NCBI GenBank assembly: GCA_028683385.1
Contig: JAQUIJ010000002.1
Location: 467,233-531,232, forward strand
From: Prolixibacteraceae bacterium
GTDB taxonomy: Bacteria; Bacteroidota; Bacteroidia; Bacteroidales; Prolixibacteraceae
Direction of reading: 5' to 3'
Length of the DNA: 64,000 bases
This document shows positions 37,578-48,900 of the stretch, piece after piece. Every line of letters starts with the position of its first letter. Positions within the stretch are counted from its first letter, which is position 1. The translations under genes and the position numbers were made by a program. Under the pieces are notes generated by a model. It did not search any database. It was not told the origin of the DNA and worked only from the letters and a program-made list of their open reading frames with translations.

Positions 37578-37650
37578 GCGGGAGTAGCTCAGTCGATAGA
37601 GCATTAGCCTTCCAAGCTAAGGGTCGCGAGTTTGAATCTCGTCTCCCGCT
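37578..37650 (+). tRNA. tRNA-Gly (anticodon TCC)
   Basis: A 73-nt cloverleaf: acceptor GCGGGAG/CTCCCGC, D-stem GCTC/GAGC, anticodon stem TTAGC/GCTAA with loop CTTCCAA, T-arm GCGAG-TTTGAAT-CTCGT with one G-T pair. CCA is not encoded. Confidence 0.96.
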
Positions 37651-37665
37651 CAAAATAGAAAGATT

Positions 37666-37737
37666 GCTGATGTAGCTCAGGGGTAGAGCGCTTCCTTGGT
37701 AAGGAAGAGGTCGCGAGTTCAATTCTCGCCCTCAGCT
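37666..37737 (+). tRNA. tRNA-Thr (anticodon GGT)
   Basis: A 72-nt cloverleaf: anticodon stem CTTCC/GGAAG with loop TTGGTAA, T-arm GCGAG-TTCAATT-CTCGC. The acceptor stem GCTGATG/CCTCAGC has one T-C mismatch at its sixth pair. The tuf start codon follows 42 bp downstream. Confidence 0.94.
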
Positions 37738-37778
37738 CTGATGAAAGTTTAAAAGAAAATTTATAAAAATTACAAGTT

Positions 37779-38966
37779 ATGGCTAAAGCAAAATTTAACA
37801 GGGACAAAGACCATGTCAATATTGGTACAATTGGCCACGTTGACCATGGCAAGACTACTTTGACTGCCGCTATTACTACCGTATTAGCAAAAAAAGGGTA
37901 TTGCGAAATTAAGTCGTTTGAATCAATCGACAGCGCACCTGAAGAAAAAGAACGTGGTATTACAATCAATACTGCACACGTAGAGTACGAAACAGCTACT
38001 CGTCACTATGCTCACGTTGACTGTCCTGGTCACGCCGACTATGTGAAAAACATGGTTACTGGTGCTGCTCAGATGGACGGTGCTATCATTGTAGTTGCTG
38101 CAACTGATGGTCCTATGCCTCAGACTCGCGAACACATCCTTTTGGCTCGTCAGGTAAACGTACCAAAGTTGGTTGTTTTCATGAACAAAGTTGATATGGT
38201 AGATGATCCTGAAATTCTTGAACTTGTTGAAATGGAAGTTCGCGAATTGTTGAGTTTCTATGGATTCGACGGAGATAATTCACCAGTTATCATGGGTTCA
38301 GCTCTTGGTGCTTTGAATGGTGAACCAGAATGGGAACAGAAAGTTCTTGAATTAATGGATGCCGTTGATGCTTGGATTCCACTTCCTCCACGTGATGTTG
38401 ATAAACCATTCTTGATGCCAGTTGAAGACGTATTCTCGATTACAGGTCGTGGTACTGTTGCAACAGGTCGTATCGAAACTGGTGTTGTTCATACAGGTGA
38501 TGAGCTTCAGTTAATCGGTCTGGGCGCTGAAGGTCGTAAGACTGTATGTACCGGAGTTGAAATGTTCCGTAAGATTTTGGATGATGGACAAGCTGGTGAT
38601 AACGTAGGTTTGTTATTACGTGGTGTTGACAAAAAAGAAATCAAACGTGGACAGATTCTTGCAAAACCAGGTTCAATTACTCCTCATACAACTTTCAAAG
38701 CTGAGGTTTACATCCTGAAAAAAGAAGAAGGTGGACGTCACACTCCATTCCACAACAGATATCGTCCACAGTTCTATTTACGTACCCTTGACGTGACAGG
38801 TGAAATCCACTTGCCAGAAGGACGCGAAATGGTAATGCCTGGTGATAACGTATCAATTGAAGTAGAATTGATCTATCCTGTAGCTCTTAACATTGGTCTG
38901 CGTTTCGCAATTCGCGAAGGTGGACGTACTGTAGGTGCTGGTCAGGTTACCGAAATTACTAAATAA
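37779..38966 (+). CDS. tuf: Elongation factor Tu
   Basis: EF-Tu carries aminoacyl-tRNA to the ribosome with GTP. The 395-residue protein has the G motifs [17 protein letters not shown] (about 17-33, G1), [13 protein letters not shown] (G2), [20 protein letters not shown] (G3) and NKVDMVDD (G4). Domain 2 carries [13 protein letters not shown] and domain 3 [12 protein letters not shown]. It follows four tRNA genes in the same direction, so precursor processing by RNase P/Z would release its mRNA, and it ends at a strong terminator. Confidence 0.98.
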   Translation: MAKAKFNRDKDHVNIGTIGHVDHGKTTLTAAITTVLAKKGYCEIKSFESIDSAPEEKERGITINTAHVEYETATRHYAHVDCPGHADYVKNMVTGAAQMDGAIIVVAATDGPMPQTREHILLARQVNVPKLVVFMNKVDMVDDPEILELVEMEVRELLSFYGFDGDNSPVIMGSALGALNGEPEWEQKVLELMDAVDAWIPLPPRDVDKPFLMPVEDVFSITGRGTVATGRIETGVVHTGDELQLIGLGAEGRKTVCTGVEMFRKILDDGQAGDNVGLLLRGVDKKEIKRGQILAKPGSITPHTTFKAEVYILKKEEGGRHTPFHNRYRPQFYLRTLDVTGEIHLPEGREMVMPGDNVSIEVELIYPVALNIGLRFAIREGGRTVGAGQVTEITK

Positions 38967-38989
38967 TTTCCAACCATATTATTCTGATA

Positions 38990-39021
38990 AAAAGTCCCGG
39001 ACTTTATGCCCGGGACTTTTT
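38990..39021 (+). terminator. Rho-independent terminator of tuf
   Basis: AAGTCCCGG (38992-39000) pairs with CCGGGACTT (39010-39018), followed by T residues to 39021. The T tract touches the first base of the tRNA-like element at 39022. Confidence 0.88.
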
Positions 39022-39090
39022 ACGGATGTAACTCGGTCGGGAGTTTTGTGTTTTTAGTTTGAGTAGTAAGTTCGAATCTTACCATCCGTA
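39022..39090 (+). pseudogene. tRNA-like element in the tRNA-Trp position, anticodon arm not formed
   Basis: Acceptor ACGGATG (39022-39028) / CATCCGT (39083-39089) is perfect, as are the D-stem ACTC/GAGT (39031-39044) and the T-arm GTAAG-TTCGAAT-CTTAC (39066-39082). The 21 nt between D- and T-arms (39045-39065, T-rich) do not form a normal anticodon stem and contain no CCA anticodon. It lies between tuf and secE, where a tRNA-Trp gene is common in bacteria. It may be a decayed tRNA-Trp gene or a tRNA-shaped processing signal for the secE-nusG mRNA. It is 69 nt, a few shorter than a true tRNA. Confidence 0.65.
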
Positions 39091-39110
39091 CAAATTTATT
39101 ATTTTACAAA

Positions 39111-39302
39111 ATGAAACTTAAAATTTACTTTGAAGAAGCTTATAACGAGCTTGTTCATAAAGTTTCCTGGCCTACATGGAAAGAATTACAAAATAGTGCT
39201 TTCATTGTAATGGTTGCTTCCTTTATTATAGCACTAATAGTTTTCGTAATGGATTTCTCTTTTGAAAACATTATGAGCTTTGTGTACAGATTATTTTATT
39301 AA
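39111..39302 (+). CDS. secE: Preprotein translocase subunit SecE
   Basis: This 63-residue SecE has the amphipathic EEAYNELVHKVSWPTWKELQ (about 8-27) with the conserved W-P-T, followed by a single membrane helix (about 30-52). It stabilises SecY in the inner-membrane translocon. It is the first gene of the secE-nusG-rplKAJL series, just after the tRNA-like element. Confidence 0.96.
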   Translation: MKLKIYFEEAYNELVHKVSWPTWKELQNSAFIVMVASFIIALIVFVMDFSFENIMSFVYRLFY

Positions 39303-39320
39303 TTCCATTTGGAGTACAAC

Positions 39321-39869
39321 ATGAGCGAAAACGTAAAAAAATGGTATGTTCTTCGGGCAATTGGAGGAAAAGAAAAGAAAGTCAAAGAATATATTGAAAA
39401 CGAGATTGCAAATGCTGGTCTCCAGGAGTTTGTTTCGCAGGTTTTAATTCCTACAGAAAAAGTATATCAAATACGCAACGGTAAAAAAATCAGTAAAGAA
39501 AGAAATTTCTTTCCTGGTTATGTACTTATTGAAGCATGTTTGGTAGGGGAGATTCCTCACATTTTGAAAAATATCCCCAATGTTATTGGCTTCCTGGGTG
39601 ATACAAAAAGTGGAGAACCAGTTCCTATGCGCCAGTCAGAAGTTTACCGGATTTTAGGTCGGGTTGATGAAATGGCTGAATCAAGCGAAGAGATGAACAT
39701 CCCATTTGTAGTCGGAGAAACTGTGAAAGTGATTGACGGGCCATTCAATGGCTTCAACGGAATCATTGAAAAAATCAATGAGGAAAAGAAGAAGCTTGAA
39801 GTAATGGTCAAAATTTTTGGACGAAAAACTCCTTTGGAGCTTAGCTTTATGCAAGTAGAAAAGGAGTAA
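39321..39869 (+). CDS. nusG: Transcription termination/antitermination factor NusG
   Basis: NusG binds RNA polymerase and links it to Rho or the ribosome. The protein has the NGN domain ([20 protein letters not shown], then [16 protein letters not shown]) and a C-terminal KOW domain with [21 protein letters not shown] start at the ATG at 39321 (182 residues), which has GGAG six bases upstream; an in-frame TTG at 39309 would add four residues and is less likely. Confidence 0.96.
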   Translation: MSENVKKWYVLRAIGGKEKKVKEYIENEIANAGLQEFVSQVLIPTEKVYQIRNGKKISKERNFFPGYVLIEACLVGEIPHILKNIPNVIGFLGDTKSGEPVPMRQSEVYRILGRVDEMAESSEEMNIPFVVGETVKVIDGPFNGFNGIIEKINEEKKKLEVMVKIFGRKTPLELSFMQVEKE

Positions 39870-39891
39870 TAAATCATTTATCGATTTTATT

Positions 39892-40332
39892 ATGGCTAAA
39901 GAAATTGCTGGATTCATTAAATTGCAAGTTAAGGGGGGTGCTGCTAACCCTTCACCTCCGATAGGCCCAGCATTAGGTTCTAAAGGGGTAAATATCATGC
40001 AGTTTTGTAAACAGTTTAACGGTAGAACACAAGACCTTGCAGGTAAAGTGTTACCAGTTGTTATTACTGTTTATGCAGATAAATCGTTTGATTTTGTAAT
40101 TAAACAACCCCCAGTGGCTGTGCAACTAATTGAAGCTGCAAAAGTGAAGAAGGGTTCTTCAGAACCACATGTTAACAAAGTTGGTTCTGTTAACTGGGAA
40201 CAAGTAAAGGCGATTGCTGAAATCAAAATGGAAGACCTTAACTGTTTCACACTTGATGCAGCTATTAGCATGGTAGCTGGTACTGCCAGAAGTATGGGTA
40301 TCACCGTTGAAGGCGAACGCCCAACAAACTAA
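39892..40332 (+). CDS. rplK: 50S ribosomal protein uL11
   Basis: A 146-residue uL11 with [20 protein letters not shown] (about 10-29), a Pro-rich N-domain, and the rRNA-binding C-domain ending SMGITVEGE. It forms the GTPase-associated centre with the L10-L12 stalk. The gene is 22 bp after nusG and 14 bp before rplA. Confidence 0.98.
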   Translation: MAKEIAGFIKLQVKGGAANPSPPIGPALGSKGVNIMQFCKQFNGRTQDLAGKVLPVVITVYADKSFDFVIKQPPVAVQLIEAAKVKKGSSEPHVNKVGSVNWEQVKAIAEIKMEDLNCFTLDAAISMVAGTARSMGITVEGERPTN

Positions 40333-40346
40333 TTAAAATTACTAAA

Positions 40347-41045
40347 ATGGGCAGAATTACAAAGAATAAAAAGCTTGCTCTGGAAAAACTCGAAAAGGGG
40401 AAAATCTATACTCTTAAAGAAGGTACAACACTGGTAAAGGAAATTACTTTTACCAAGTTTGATGCTTCTGTAGATATTGATGTTCGTCTTGGAGTAGACC
40501 CTAGGAAAGCTAATCAAATGGTTAGGGGCGTTGTTACTTTACCTCATGGTACTGGTAAAGAAGTACGCGTTTTGGCCCTGGTTACTCCTGACAAAGAGCA
40601 GGAGGCCAAAGATGCTGGAGCTGATTATGTAGGTCTCGACGACTTTGTTGAAAAAATCAAAGGCGGTTGGACCGACGTAGATGTGATTATTACTATGCCA
40701 CCTGTTATGGGTAAAGTTGGAGCTCTTGGACGTATTTTAGGTCCTCGTGGTTTGATGCCAAACCCTAAAAGTGGTACAGTTACAATGGAAATAGGAAAAG
40801 CTGTTGCAGAAGTAAAAGCTGGTAAAATAGACTTCAAGGTTGATAAATTTGGTATTGTTCATACTTCTATTGGCAAAGTTTCATTTGCTCCTGAGAAGTT
40901 AGTTGAAAACGCTACTGAATTCGTAAATACCTTGATCAAATTGAAGCCATCTGCAGCAAAAGGAACTTACGTTAAAAGTATCTTCCTGTCGAGTACTATG
41001 AGTCCTGGTATACAAGTTGAACCAAAGTCTGTCTCTGAAAAGTAA
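40347..41045 (+). CDS. rplA: 50S ribosomal protein uL1
   Basis: A 232-residue uL1 of the L1 stalk, with [26 protein letters not shown]-type segment [20 protein letters not shown] (about 125-144) and [14 protein letters not shown]. uL1 often represses its own operon by binding the mRNA; no such site was clearly seen. rplJ follows 10 bp downstream. Confidence 0.98.
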   Translation: MGRITKNKKLALEKLEKGKIYTLKEGTTLVKEITFTKFDASVDIDVRLGVDPRKANQMVRGVVTLPHGTGKEVRVLALVTPDKEQEAKDAGADYVGLDDFVEKIKGGWTDVDVIITMPPVMGKVGALGRILGPRGLMPNPKSGTVTMEIGKAVAEVKAGKIDFKVDKFGIVHTSIGKVSFAPEKLVENATEFVNTLIKLKPSAAKGTYVKSIFLSSTMSPGIQVEPKSVSEK

Positions 41046-41055
41046 ACTTATTGAT

Positions 41056-41574
41056 ATGAAAAGATCAGAAAAATACGAAATCATCAGTAGTCTTACGGAG
41101 CAGATTAATTTATCAACTCATTTTTATTTGACTGACATTGAAGGTCTGAATGCTGATAAAACCAGTAGTTTAAGACGTTTATGTAACAAACAGCAAGTAG
41201 AATTGGTTGTTGTGAAGAATACCCTCTTGCGTAAAGCATTGGAAGCATCAAACAAAAATGCTGAAGAACTTTACGATGTACTAAAAGGTAATACATCTGT
41301 TATGTTTTGCGAGAATGCTAATATTCCTGCAAAATTGATTAAAGACTTTAAAAAGAAACATAAGATGCCTATTTTAAAAGGTGCCTATGTTCAGGAGTCT
41401 GTTTATGTTGGCGAAAACCAATTGGATGTATTAGTTTCTATTAAGTCTAAAAATGAACTTCTTGGTGAAGTTATCGGATTACTGCAATCTCCAATTAAAA
41501 ATGTATTGGGTGGCTTGCAATCGGGTGGCAATATCATTCATGGAGTGTTGAAGACATTGGGAGAAAGAGAATAA
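41056..41574 (+). CDS. rplJ: 50S ribosomal protein uL10
   Basis: A 172-residue uL10 (MKRSEKYEIISSLTEQINLS), the base of the stalk to which bL12 dimers attach through its C-terminal helix. I use the ATG at 41056; a longer frame from 41017 would overlap rplA and does not match the family. Conserved parts are VELVVVKNTLLRKALE and VSIKSKNELLGEVIGLLQSP. Confidence 0.96.
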   Translation: MKRSEKYEIISSLTEQINLSTHFYLTDIEGLNADKTSSLRRLCNKQQVELVVVKNTLLRKALEASNKNAEELYDVLKGNTSVMFCENANIPAKLIKDFKKKHKMPILKGAYVQESVYVGENQLDVLVSIKSKNELLGEVIGLLQSPIKNVLGGLQSGGNIIHGVLKTLGERE

Positions 41575-41612
41575 AGTTAGTTATAAAATTATATTAAAAA
41601 ATTATTATCGAA

Positions 41613-41987
41613 ATGGCAGATTTAAAAAAGCTTGCGGAAGAGTTAGTTAACTTAACTGTAAAAGAAGTAAATGAATTAGCCGGAATTTTAAAGTCGGAAT
41701 ACGGTATTGAACCTGCTGCTGCTGCTGTTGCTGTTGCTGCTGCTGGCCCTGCTGAAGAAGCAGAAGAAAAAGTTCAAACTGAATTCGATGTTATTCTGAA
41801 AGCTGCTGGTCAATCAAAATTGGCAGTTGTAAAATTGGTTAAGGAATTGACAGGTCTTGGTTTGAAAGAGGCTAAAGAAGTAGTTGATGGTGCTCCAAAA
41901 GCAATCAAAGAAAAAGTTTCTAAAGACGAGGCTGAATCATTAAAAAGTCAATTAGAAGAAGCTGGAGCTGAAGTTGAACTTAAATAA
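41613..41987 (+). CDS. rplL: 50S ribosomal protein bL12 (L7/L12)
   Basis: A 124-residue bL12: N-terminal dimerisation helices, an Ala/Glu hinge (about 36-50, encoded by repeated GCTGCT codons) and the C-terminal domain [20 protein letters not shown] with [16 protein letters not shown], which contacts translation factors. It ends just before a terminator-like hairpin that lies between it and rpoB. Confidence 0.98.
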   Translation: MADLKKLAEELVNLTVKEVNELAGILKSEYGIEPAAAAVAVAAAGPAEEAEEKVQTEFDVILKAAGQSKLAVVKLVKELTGLGLKEAKEVVDGAPKAIKEKVSKDEAESLKSQLEEAGAEVELK

Positions 41988-42022
41988 AAGTTTTACGACC
42001 TTATTTATAGGTTGATATGGTT

Positions 42023-42057
42023 TAGAACCTCACAGATGTGGGGTTCTATGCCTTTTT
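42023..42057 (+). terminator. Hairpin between rplL and rpoB, likely attenuator
   Basis: TAGAACCTCAC (42023-42033) pairs with GTGGGGTTCTA (42038-42048), 11 bp with one G-T pair, loop AGAT, followed by TGCCTTTTTG. As rpoB follows in the same direction only 40 bp later without a clear promoter, it is likely a partial terminator that sets the ratio of stalk protein to polymerase. Confidence 0.75.
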
Positions 42058-42097
42058 GTATATTTATCTTATAAGTTCAATTAATTAATATACATCG

Positions 42098-45000
42098 ATG
42101 TCAGTAAAAATTGAAAACCAGAGGATTAGCTTTTCTTCAACCAAAACTGTCTTTGATTATCCTGATTTCCTGGAAGTACAAATAAAGTCTTTCATTGAGT
42201 TTTTCCAATTGGGAACTACTCCGGATCAGCGTAAAGAAGAAGGTTTAAGTCGGGTGTTTGAAGAGAATTTCCCAATCACCGATACCAGAAATAACTTCGT
42301 TCTTGAATTTGTTGACTATAATGTCGATCCGCCCCGTTATACTATCGAAGAATGTATCGAGCGTGGTCTGACTTTTAGTGTTCCGTTAAAAGCAAAATTG
42401 AAATTATATTGTACCGATCCTGAACATGAGGATTTCGATACAGTAGTTCAGGATGTGTACCTTGGAACTGTTCCATATATGACTCCAAGGGGTTCGTTTA
42501 TTATCAACGGAGCCGAACGAATTGTTGTTTCTCAGTTGCATCGTTCTCCCGGAGTATTCTTCGGCCAGAGTATGCATGCAAACGGAACAAAACTTTATTC
42601 AGCCAGGATCATTCCTTTTAAAGGATCATGGATCGAGTTTGCAACTGACATTAACAGTGTTATGTTTGCCTATATCGATCGTAAGAAAAAATTACCTGTA
42701 ACCACTTTGCTTCGTGCAATTGGATTTGAAAGTGACAAGGATATCCTTGAAATTTTCGACCTTGCTGATGAAATTAAGGTATCAAAATCTGGTTTAAAGA
42801 AGATTGTTGGTCGTAAACTGGCTGCCCGTGTTCTTAAAACTTGGGTTGAAGATTTCGTTGATGAAGATACAGGTGAAGTGGTATCTATCGAACGTAATGA
42901 AGTTGTTATCGACCGCGAGGTTATTATCGAAAACGATCATATTGACGAAATCGTTGATTCTGGTGCAAAAACTATTTTGCTCCATAAGGAAGACCAGAAT
43001 CTTCAGGATTATGCGATTATATATAACACTCTTCAGAAAGACCCATGTAATTCTGAAAAAGAAGCTGTGCTTCATATTTACAGGCAGTTGCGTAACGCAG
43101 AGCCGCCTGATGATGCGACAGCCAGGGATGTTATCGACAAATTATTCTTTTCTGAAAAAAGATACGATCTTGGTCAGGTTGGTAGATACAGGATCAACAA
43201 AAAGTTGGGTCTGAATATTGAAATGAATGTTCAGGTATTGACTAAGGAAGATATTATTGAGATTATTAAATATTTGATCAAGCTTGTTAATTCAAAAACT
43301 GACGTTGATGATATTGACCACTTGAGCAACCGTCGTGTACGTACCGTTGGTGAGCAGATGTACAATCAGTTTGGCGTAGGTCTGGCTCGTATGGCCCGTA
43401 CTATCCGCGAACGTATGAATGTACGCGACAATGAAGTATTTACTCCAATCGATTTGATCAATTCGAAGACATTATCATCTGTGATCAATTCATTCTTTGG
43501 AACAAATGCTTTATCTCAGTTTATGGATCAAACCAATCCATTAGCAGAGTTAACAAATAAAAGACGTATGTCGGCTCTTGGACCTGGTGGTCTTTCTCGT
43601 GAAAGAGCTGGTTTCGAGGTTCGTGACGTTCACTTTACTCATTACGGACGTTTATGTCCAATTGAAACTCCTGAAGGACCAAACATCGGTTTGATTTCTT
43701 CACTTTGTGTTTTTGCAAAGGTTACTGATTTGGGTTTTATATCTACCCCATATCGTAAAGTTGTCGATGGTAAAGTTGACCTAACAGTTGAAGGTGCAGT
43801 TTACCTTACTGCTGAAGAAGAAGAAGGAAAAGTAATTGCACAGGCGAATGCACCGATTGATGATGAAGGAAACTTCATTAATGCAAGAGTAAAATCACGT
43901 TTGGATGGTGATTATCCAATTGTGCCAAAAGCTGATGTGAATTTGATGGACGTTGGACCAAACCAAATTGCATCTGTTGCTGCATCATTGATCACTTTCC
44001 TTGAACATGATGATGCGAACCGTGCTTTGATGGGATCAAACATGATGCGTCAGGCAGTTCCATTGCTTCGTCCGGAAGCTCCTATCGTTGGAACCGGATT
44101 GGAAGCTCGTACTGCTATCGATTCACGTGTATTGGTTGTTGCCGAGGATAACGGGGTTGTTGAATATGTTGATGCTGACGAAATTCATATTCGTTACGAT
44201 AAAACTGAAGAAGAACGTTACGTAAGCTTCGATCCGGAAATTGTAGTGTACCGTGTTTCTAAATTCCAGAAAACGAACCAGGGAACAGTAGTTGACCTTA
44301 AACCGATTGTTGCAAAAGGCGATCGTATTACAAAAGGACAGGTACTGACCGAAGGTTATGCAACTCAAGGCGGAGAATTGGCATTGGGTCGTAACCTGAA
44401 AGTGGCTTTCATGCCTTGGCAAGGTTATAACTATGAGGATGCAATTGTAATTTCGGAACGTGTTGTTCGCGAAGATGTATTCACATCTATTCATGTCGAC
44501 GAATATTCGTTAGAAGTTCGCGACACCAAACGTGGTGTTGAAGAATTTACTTCTGATATTCCGAATGTAAGTGAAGAAGCTACTAAGAATCTGGATGAAA
44601 ACGGATTAATTCGTATTGGAGCAGTTGTAAAACCAGGTGATATCCTGATCGGAAAAATTACTCCTAAAGGTGAATCGGATCCTTCTCCGGAAGAAAAATT
44701 GCTTCGTGCAATCTTTGGTGACAAAGCTGGTGATGTGAAAGATGCTTCTTTGAAAGCTTCTCCATCATTGAACGGAACAATCATTGATAAAAAACTATTC
44801 TCTAGGGTAGTAAAAGATAAAAAAGGTAAGATGGCCACTAAACCTTTGCTCGATTCAATCGACGAAGAGTTTGACCGTGGTGCATCTGCTTTACGTGCAA
44901 AACTGGAAGATAAACTTTTCACTTTGGTGAATGGCAAGACCAGTCAGGGCGTAAGAGATTATTATGGTGGCGACATCATTGGGAAAGGTGTAAAATTCAC

Positions 45001-45910
45001 TTTAAAACAACTTCAGGAAATTGATTATCTGACGATTAATCCAGCAAAATGGACGACAGATAAAGAAAAGAACGATATGATTTTCGCTCTGATCAACAAT
45101 TACATCATGAAGCATAAGGAATTGGAAGCCGTATCAAAAAGGAAACGCTACAACGTGACAATTGGAGATGAACTTCCAGCCGGTATTATTCAGTTGGCTA
45201 AGGTTTATGTTGCTAAAAAACGTAAACTGCAGATTGGTGATAAAATGGCAGGTCGTCACGGAAACAAGGGTATTGTATCGCGTATTGTTCGCGACGAAGA
45301 TATGCCATTCCTTGAAGATGGAACTCCGGTTGATATCGTGCTTAACCCACTTGGGGTGCCTTCACGTATGAACCTTGGACAGATTTACGAAACTGTTTTG
45401 GCTTGGGCCGGAAAAGAATTGGGATTGAAATTTGCAACTCCAATTTTTGATGGTGCCACACTCGAGCAGGTTTGTGAATATACCGATCAGGCTGGCGTTC
45501 CACGCTATGGTAAAACATATTTGCGCGACGGTGGTACTGGTGAACCTTTTGACCAACCGGCAACTGTAGGTATTATCTACATGCTAAAACTGGGTCACAT
45601 GGTTGAAGATAAAATGCATGCCCGTTCAATCGGACCATATTCATTGATTACACAGCAACCTTTGGGCGGTAAAGCTCAGTTTGGAGGTCAGCGTTTTGGG
45701 GAAATGGAAGTTTGGGCACTCGAAGCATTCGGTGCATCTAACATTCTCCAGGAAATTTTGACTGTAAAATCAGATGACGTATTAGGAAGAGCTAAAGCTT
45801 ACGAAGCAATTGTTAAAGGAGAACCAATGCCAGCGGCAGGTATTCCTGAATCATTGAACGTATTGCTGCACGAATTACGTGGTCTTGGGTTGAGTGTGAA
45901 CCTGGATTAA
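42098..45910 (+). CDS. rpoB: RNA polymerase beta subunit
   Basis: A 1270-residue beta subunit with normal family blocks, for example [29 protein letters not shown], the active-site region [15 protein letters not shown] and [20 protein letters not shown]. In the rifampicin pocket ([20 protein letters not shown]) the residue at the position of E. coli His526 is Asn (residue 487 here, codon AAT at 43556-43558). Such an exchange is associated with reduced rifampicin binding in other bacteria. The start ATG 42098 gives [14 protein letters not shown]. Confidence 0.98.
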   Translation: MSVKIENQRISFSSTKTVFDYPDFLEVQIKSFIEFFQLGTTPDQRKEEGLSRVFEENFPITDTRNNFVLEFVDYNVDPPRYTIEECIERGLTFSVPLKAKLKLYCTDPEHEDFDTVVQDVYLGTVPYMTPRGSFIINGAERIVVSQLHRSPGVFFGQSMHANGTKLYSARIIPFKGSWIEFATDINSVMFAYIDRKKKLPVTTLLRAIGFESDKDILEIFDLADEIKVSKSGLKKIVGRKLAARVLKTWVEDFVDEDTGEVVSIERNEVVIDREVIIENDHIDEIVDSGAKTILLHKEDQNLQDYAIIYNTLQKDPCNSEKEAVLHIYRQLRNAEPPDDATARDVIDKLFFSEKRYDLGQVGRYRINKKLGLNIEMNVQVLTKEDIIEIIKYLIKLVNSKTDVDDIDHLSNRRVRTVGEQMYNQFGVGLARMARTIRERMNVRDNEVFTPIDLINSKTLSSVINSFFGTNALSQFMDQTNPLAELTNKRRMSALGPGGLSRERAGFEVRDVHFTHYGRLCPIETPEGPNIGLISSLCVFAKVTDLGFISTPYRKVVDGKVDLTVEGAVYLTAEEEEGKVIAQANAPIDDEGNFINARVKSRLDGDYPIVPKADVNLMDVGPNQIASVAASLITFLEHDDANRALMGSNMMRQAVPLLRPEAPIVGTGLEARTAIDSRVLVVAEDNGVVEYVDADEIHIRYDKTEEERYVSFDPEIVVYRVSKFQKTNQGTVVDLKPIVAKGDRITKGQVLTEGYATQGGELALGRNLKVAFMPWQGYNYEDAIVISERVVREDVFTSIHVDEYSLEVRDTKRGVEEFTSDIPNVSEEATKNLDENGLIRIGAVVKPGDILIGKITPKGESDPSPEEKLLRAIFGDKAGDVKDASLKASPSLNGTIIDKKLFSRVVKDKKGKMATKPLLDSIDEEFDRGASALRAKLEDKLFTLVNGKTSQGVRDYYGGDIIGKGVKFTLKQLQEIDYLTINPAKWTTDKEKNDMIFALINNYIMKHKELEAVSKRKRYNVTIGDELPAGIIQLAKVYVAKKRKLQIGDKMAGRHGNKGIVSRIVRDEDMPFLEDGTPVDIVLNPLGVPSRMNLGQIYETVLAWAGKELGLKFATPIFDGATLEQVCEYTDQAGVPRYGKTYLRDGGTGEPFDQPATVGIIYMLKLGHMVEDKMHARSIGPYSLITQQPLGGKAQFGGQRFGEMEVWALEAFGASNILQEILTVKSDDVLGRAKAYEAIVKGEPMPAAGIPESLNVLLHELRGLGLSVNLD

Positions 45911-45970
45911 TTTACGGTAAATCAGTTTTTGATTTTCCTGATATAAACTTGTTAAAATAACGATCGATAT

Positions 45971-48900
45971 ATGGCATTCAGAAAAGACAATAAAGTTAAA
46001 AGTAGCTTTGCCAAAATTGGTATCAGTCTGGCTTCGCCCGAAGAAGTTCTTGAACGTTCGCACGGGGAAGTATTGAAACCTGAAACGATAAATTACCGGA
46101 CTTATAAACCTGAGCGCGATGGATTGTTTTGCGAACGTATCTTCGGACCAGTAAAGGATTATGAGTGTCATTGCGGTAAATACAAACGGATTCGCTACAA
46201 GGGTATTGTTTGCGACCGTTGTGGAGTGGAAGTAACCGAGAAAAAAGTCCGTCGCGAACGTATGGGCCACATTTCTCTGGTTGTTCCGGTTGCCCACATT
46301 TGGTATTTCAAATCGTTGCCAAATAAAATTGGTTATCTTTTGGGATTACCAACCAAAAAGTTGGATGCAATTATTTACTACGAAAGATACGTGGTAATTA
46401 ATGCAGGTATTAAGGCTCAGGATGGCGTTAAATATCTTGACTTCTTAACGGAAGAAGAATATTTGGATATCCTCGATACTTTGCCAAAGGAAAATCAGTA
46501 TCTGGATGATTCAGATCCGAACAAATTCATCGCACGAATGGGTGCCGATGCGTTGTACACTTTGTTGCAACGTCTCGAGTTAGATGAAATGTCGTTCGAT
46601 CTTCGTCACCGGGCCAATACTGAAACTTCACAGCAACGTAAAAACGAAGCATTGAAACGTTTGAATGTTGTAGAAGCTTTCCGTGCCAGCAAAAATATCA
46701 ACCGTCCGGAATGGATGATTGTAAAAGTTGTACCGGTAATTCCACCTGATTTACGTCCGTTGGTTCCATTGGATGGTGGCCGTTTTGCTACATCCGATTT
46801 GAATGACTTGTACCGCAGGGTGATTATCCGTAACAACCGTTTGAAACGACTGATTGAAATCAAAGCTCCGGAAGTGATCTTACGTAACGAAAAACGTATG
46901 CTTCAGGAAGCCGTTGATTCATTGTTCGATAATTCAAGAAAATCAAATGCTGTTAAAACAGAGAATAACCGCGCCTTAAAATCGTTGTCTGACAGTTTGA
47001 AAGGGAAACAAGGTCGTTTCCGCCAGAACTTGTTAGGTAAACGTGTGGATTATTCAGCTCGTTCGGTAATTGTTGTCGGACCAAAGTTGAAACTTCACGA
47101 ATGCGGTATTCCGAAAGATATGGCTGCTGAGCTTTTCAAACCATTTATCATCAGGAAACTGATTGAACGTGGAATTGTAAAAACAGTAAAATCGGCTAAG
47201 AAAATTGTTGACCGTAAAGATCCTGTAGTTTGGGATATTTTGGAAAACGTATTGAAAGGACATCCTGTTATGCTGAACCGTGCGCCTACACTGCACCGTT
47301 TGTCTATTCAGGCATTCCAGCCGGTTTTGGTCGAAGGAAAAGCTATTCAGTTGCACCCACTCGTTTGTACCGGTTTCAACGCCGACTTCGATGGTGACCA
47401 GATGGCTGTTCACGTACCACTTGGAAATGCTGCTGTTCTGGAAGCTCAGATGTTGATGCTTGCATCACACAACTTGCTGAACCCAGCTAACGGCGCGCCT
47501 ATCACAGTGCCTTCTCAGGACATGGTTTTGGGTCTGTATTACATGACCAAACCTCGTGCCGGAGCTCGTGGAGAAGGAATGGTTTTCTATTCAACTGAAG
47601 AAGTTGTTATTGCCTATAACGAAAATGTAATCGACCTTCACGCCATTGTAAAAGTGAAAGTTGTTGATGTGGATGAGAACGGTGAAATGTTCAAACACAT
47701 CATCGAAACATCTGTTGGTCGTATTATTTTCAACCAGGTAGTTCCAAAAGAAGTTGGTTACATCAACCAGCTGCTGACTAAAAAATCACTTCGGACAATT
47801 ATCTCTGATATCTACAAAAAGACTGGCAACGCTGTAACAGTGCGTTTCCTTGATGATATTAAAGACTTGGGTTATACTATGGCTTACCGTGGAGGTCTGT
47901 CATTCAACCTGAGTGACGTAGTTGTTCCATTCGATAAAAAAGAAATTGTTGATGCTGGTTATGCTGAAGTTGAAGAAGTAATGAGTAACTATAACATGGG
48001 TTTCATTACCAACAACGAACGTTACAATCAGGTTATTGATATCTGGACACATGCCAATGCCAAACTGACCAATTCGGTGATGAAAACATTGAGCACCGAC
48101 CGTCAGGGATTCAACTCTGTTTATATGATGTTGGATTCAGGAGCCCGTGGTTCTAAGGAGCAGATTCGTCAGCTTTGCGGAATGCGTGGATTGATGGCAA
48201 AACCACAGAAATCTGGTTCAACAGGATCTCAGATTATTGAAAACCCTATTTTGGCGAACTTTAAAGAAGGACTTTCGGTTTTGGAATACTTTATTTCAAC
48301 TCACGGTGCTCGTAAAGGTTTGGCCGATACCGCTTTGAAAACTGCCGATGCTGGTTATTTGACCCGTCGTTTGGTTGACGTTGCGCAGGATGTGATCATT
48401 CAGGAAGAAGATTGCGGAACTTTGCGTGGTTTGATTGCTTCGGCAATTAAGAACAACGAAGAAGTTGTTGCTTCTTTGACTGAACGGATTTTGGGACGTT
48501 CTACAGTTCATGATATCTATAATCCACTTTCAGGTGAATTGATTGTGGCTTCAGGGGAAATTATTACTGACGAAGTTGCACATAAAATTGAGGATTCACC
48601 AATTGAATCAGTTGAAATTCGTTCAGTATTGACCTGCGAATCGAAAGTTGGTGTTTGTGCCAAATGTTACGGATTAAATCTTGCCGGAAGTACAATGGTA
48701 CAGCGCGGTGAAGCGGTTGGGGTTATTGCAGCCCAGTCAATCGGTGAGCCAGGAACACAGTTGACACTTCGTACATTCCACGTTGGGGGTATCGCAGGTA
48801 ACATTTCAACGCAGTCAATGATTGAATCGAAATACGATGGTATTGCTGAAATTGAAGAACTACGTGTCGTTGAACAACTGAACGAAACTGGAATTAAAAC

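Noticed and set aside
37604..37969. Minus-strand reading frame of 121 codons with RARIELATSSLPRK
   Set aside because: It runs over tRNA-Gly, tRNA-Thr and the start of tuf on the opposite strand; it has no protein-like features of its own.
37779..38966. Unusual EF-Tu with possible antibiotic-resistance changes
   Set aside because: I saw no clear departure from family motifs that would support this.
41017..41055. Longer start for rplJ overlapping rplA
   Set aside because: The extra 13 residues are not part of the uL10 family and would overlap the rplA stop; ATG 41056 is standard.
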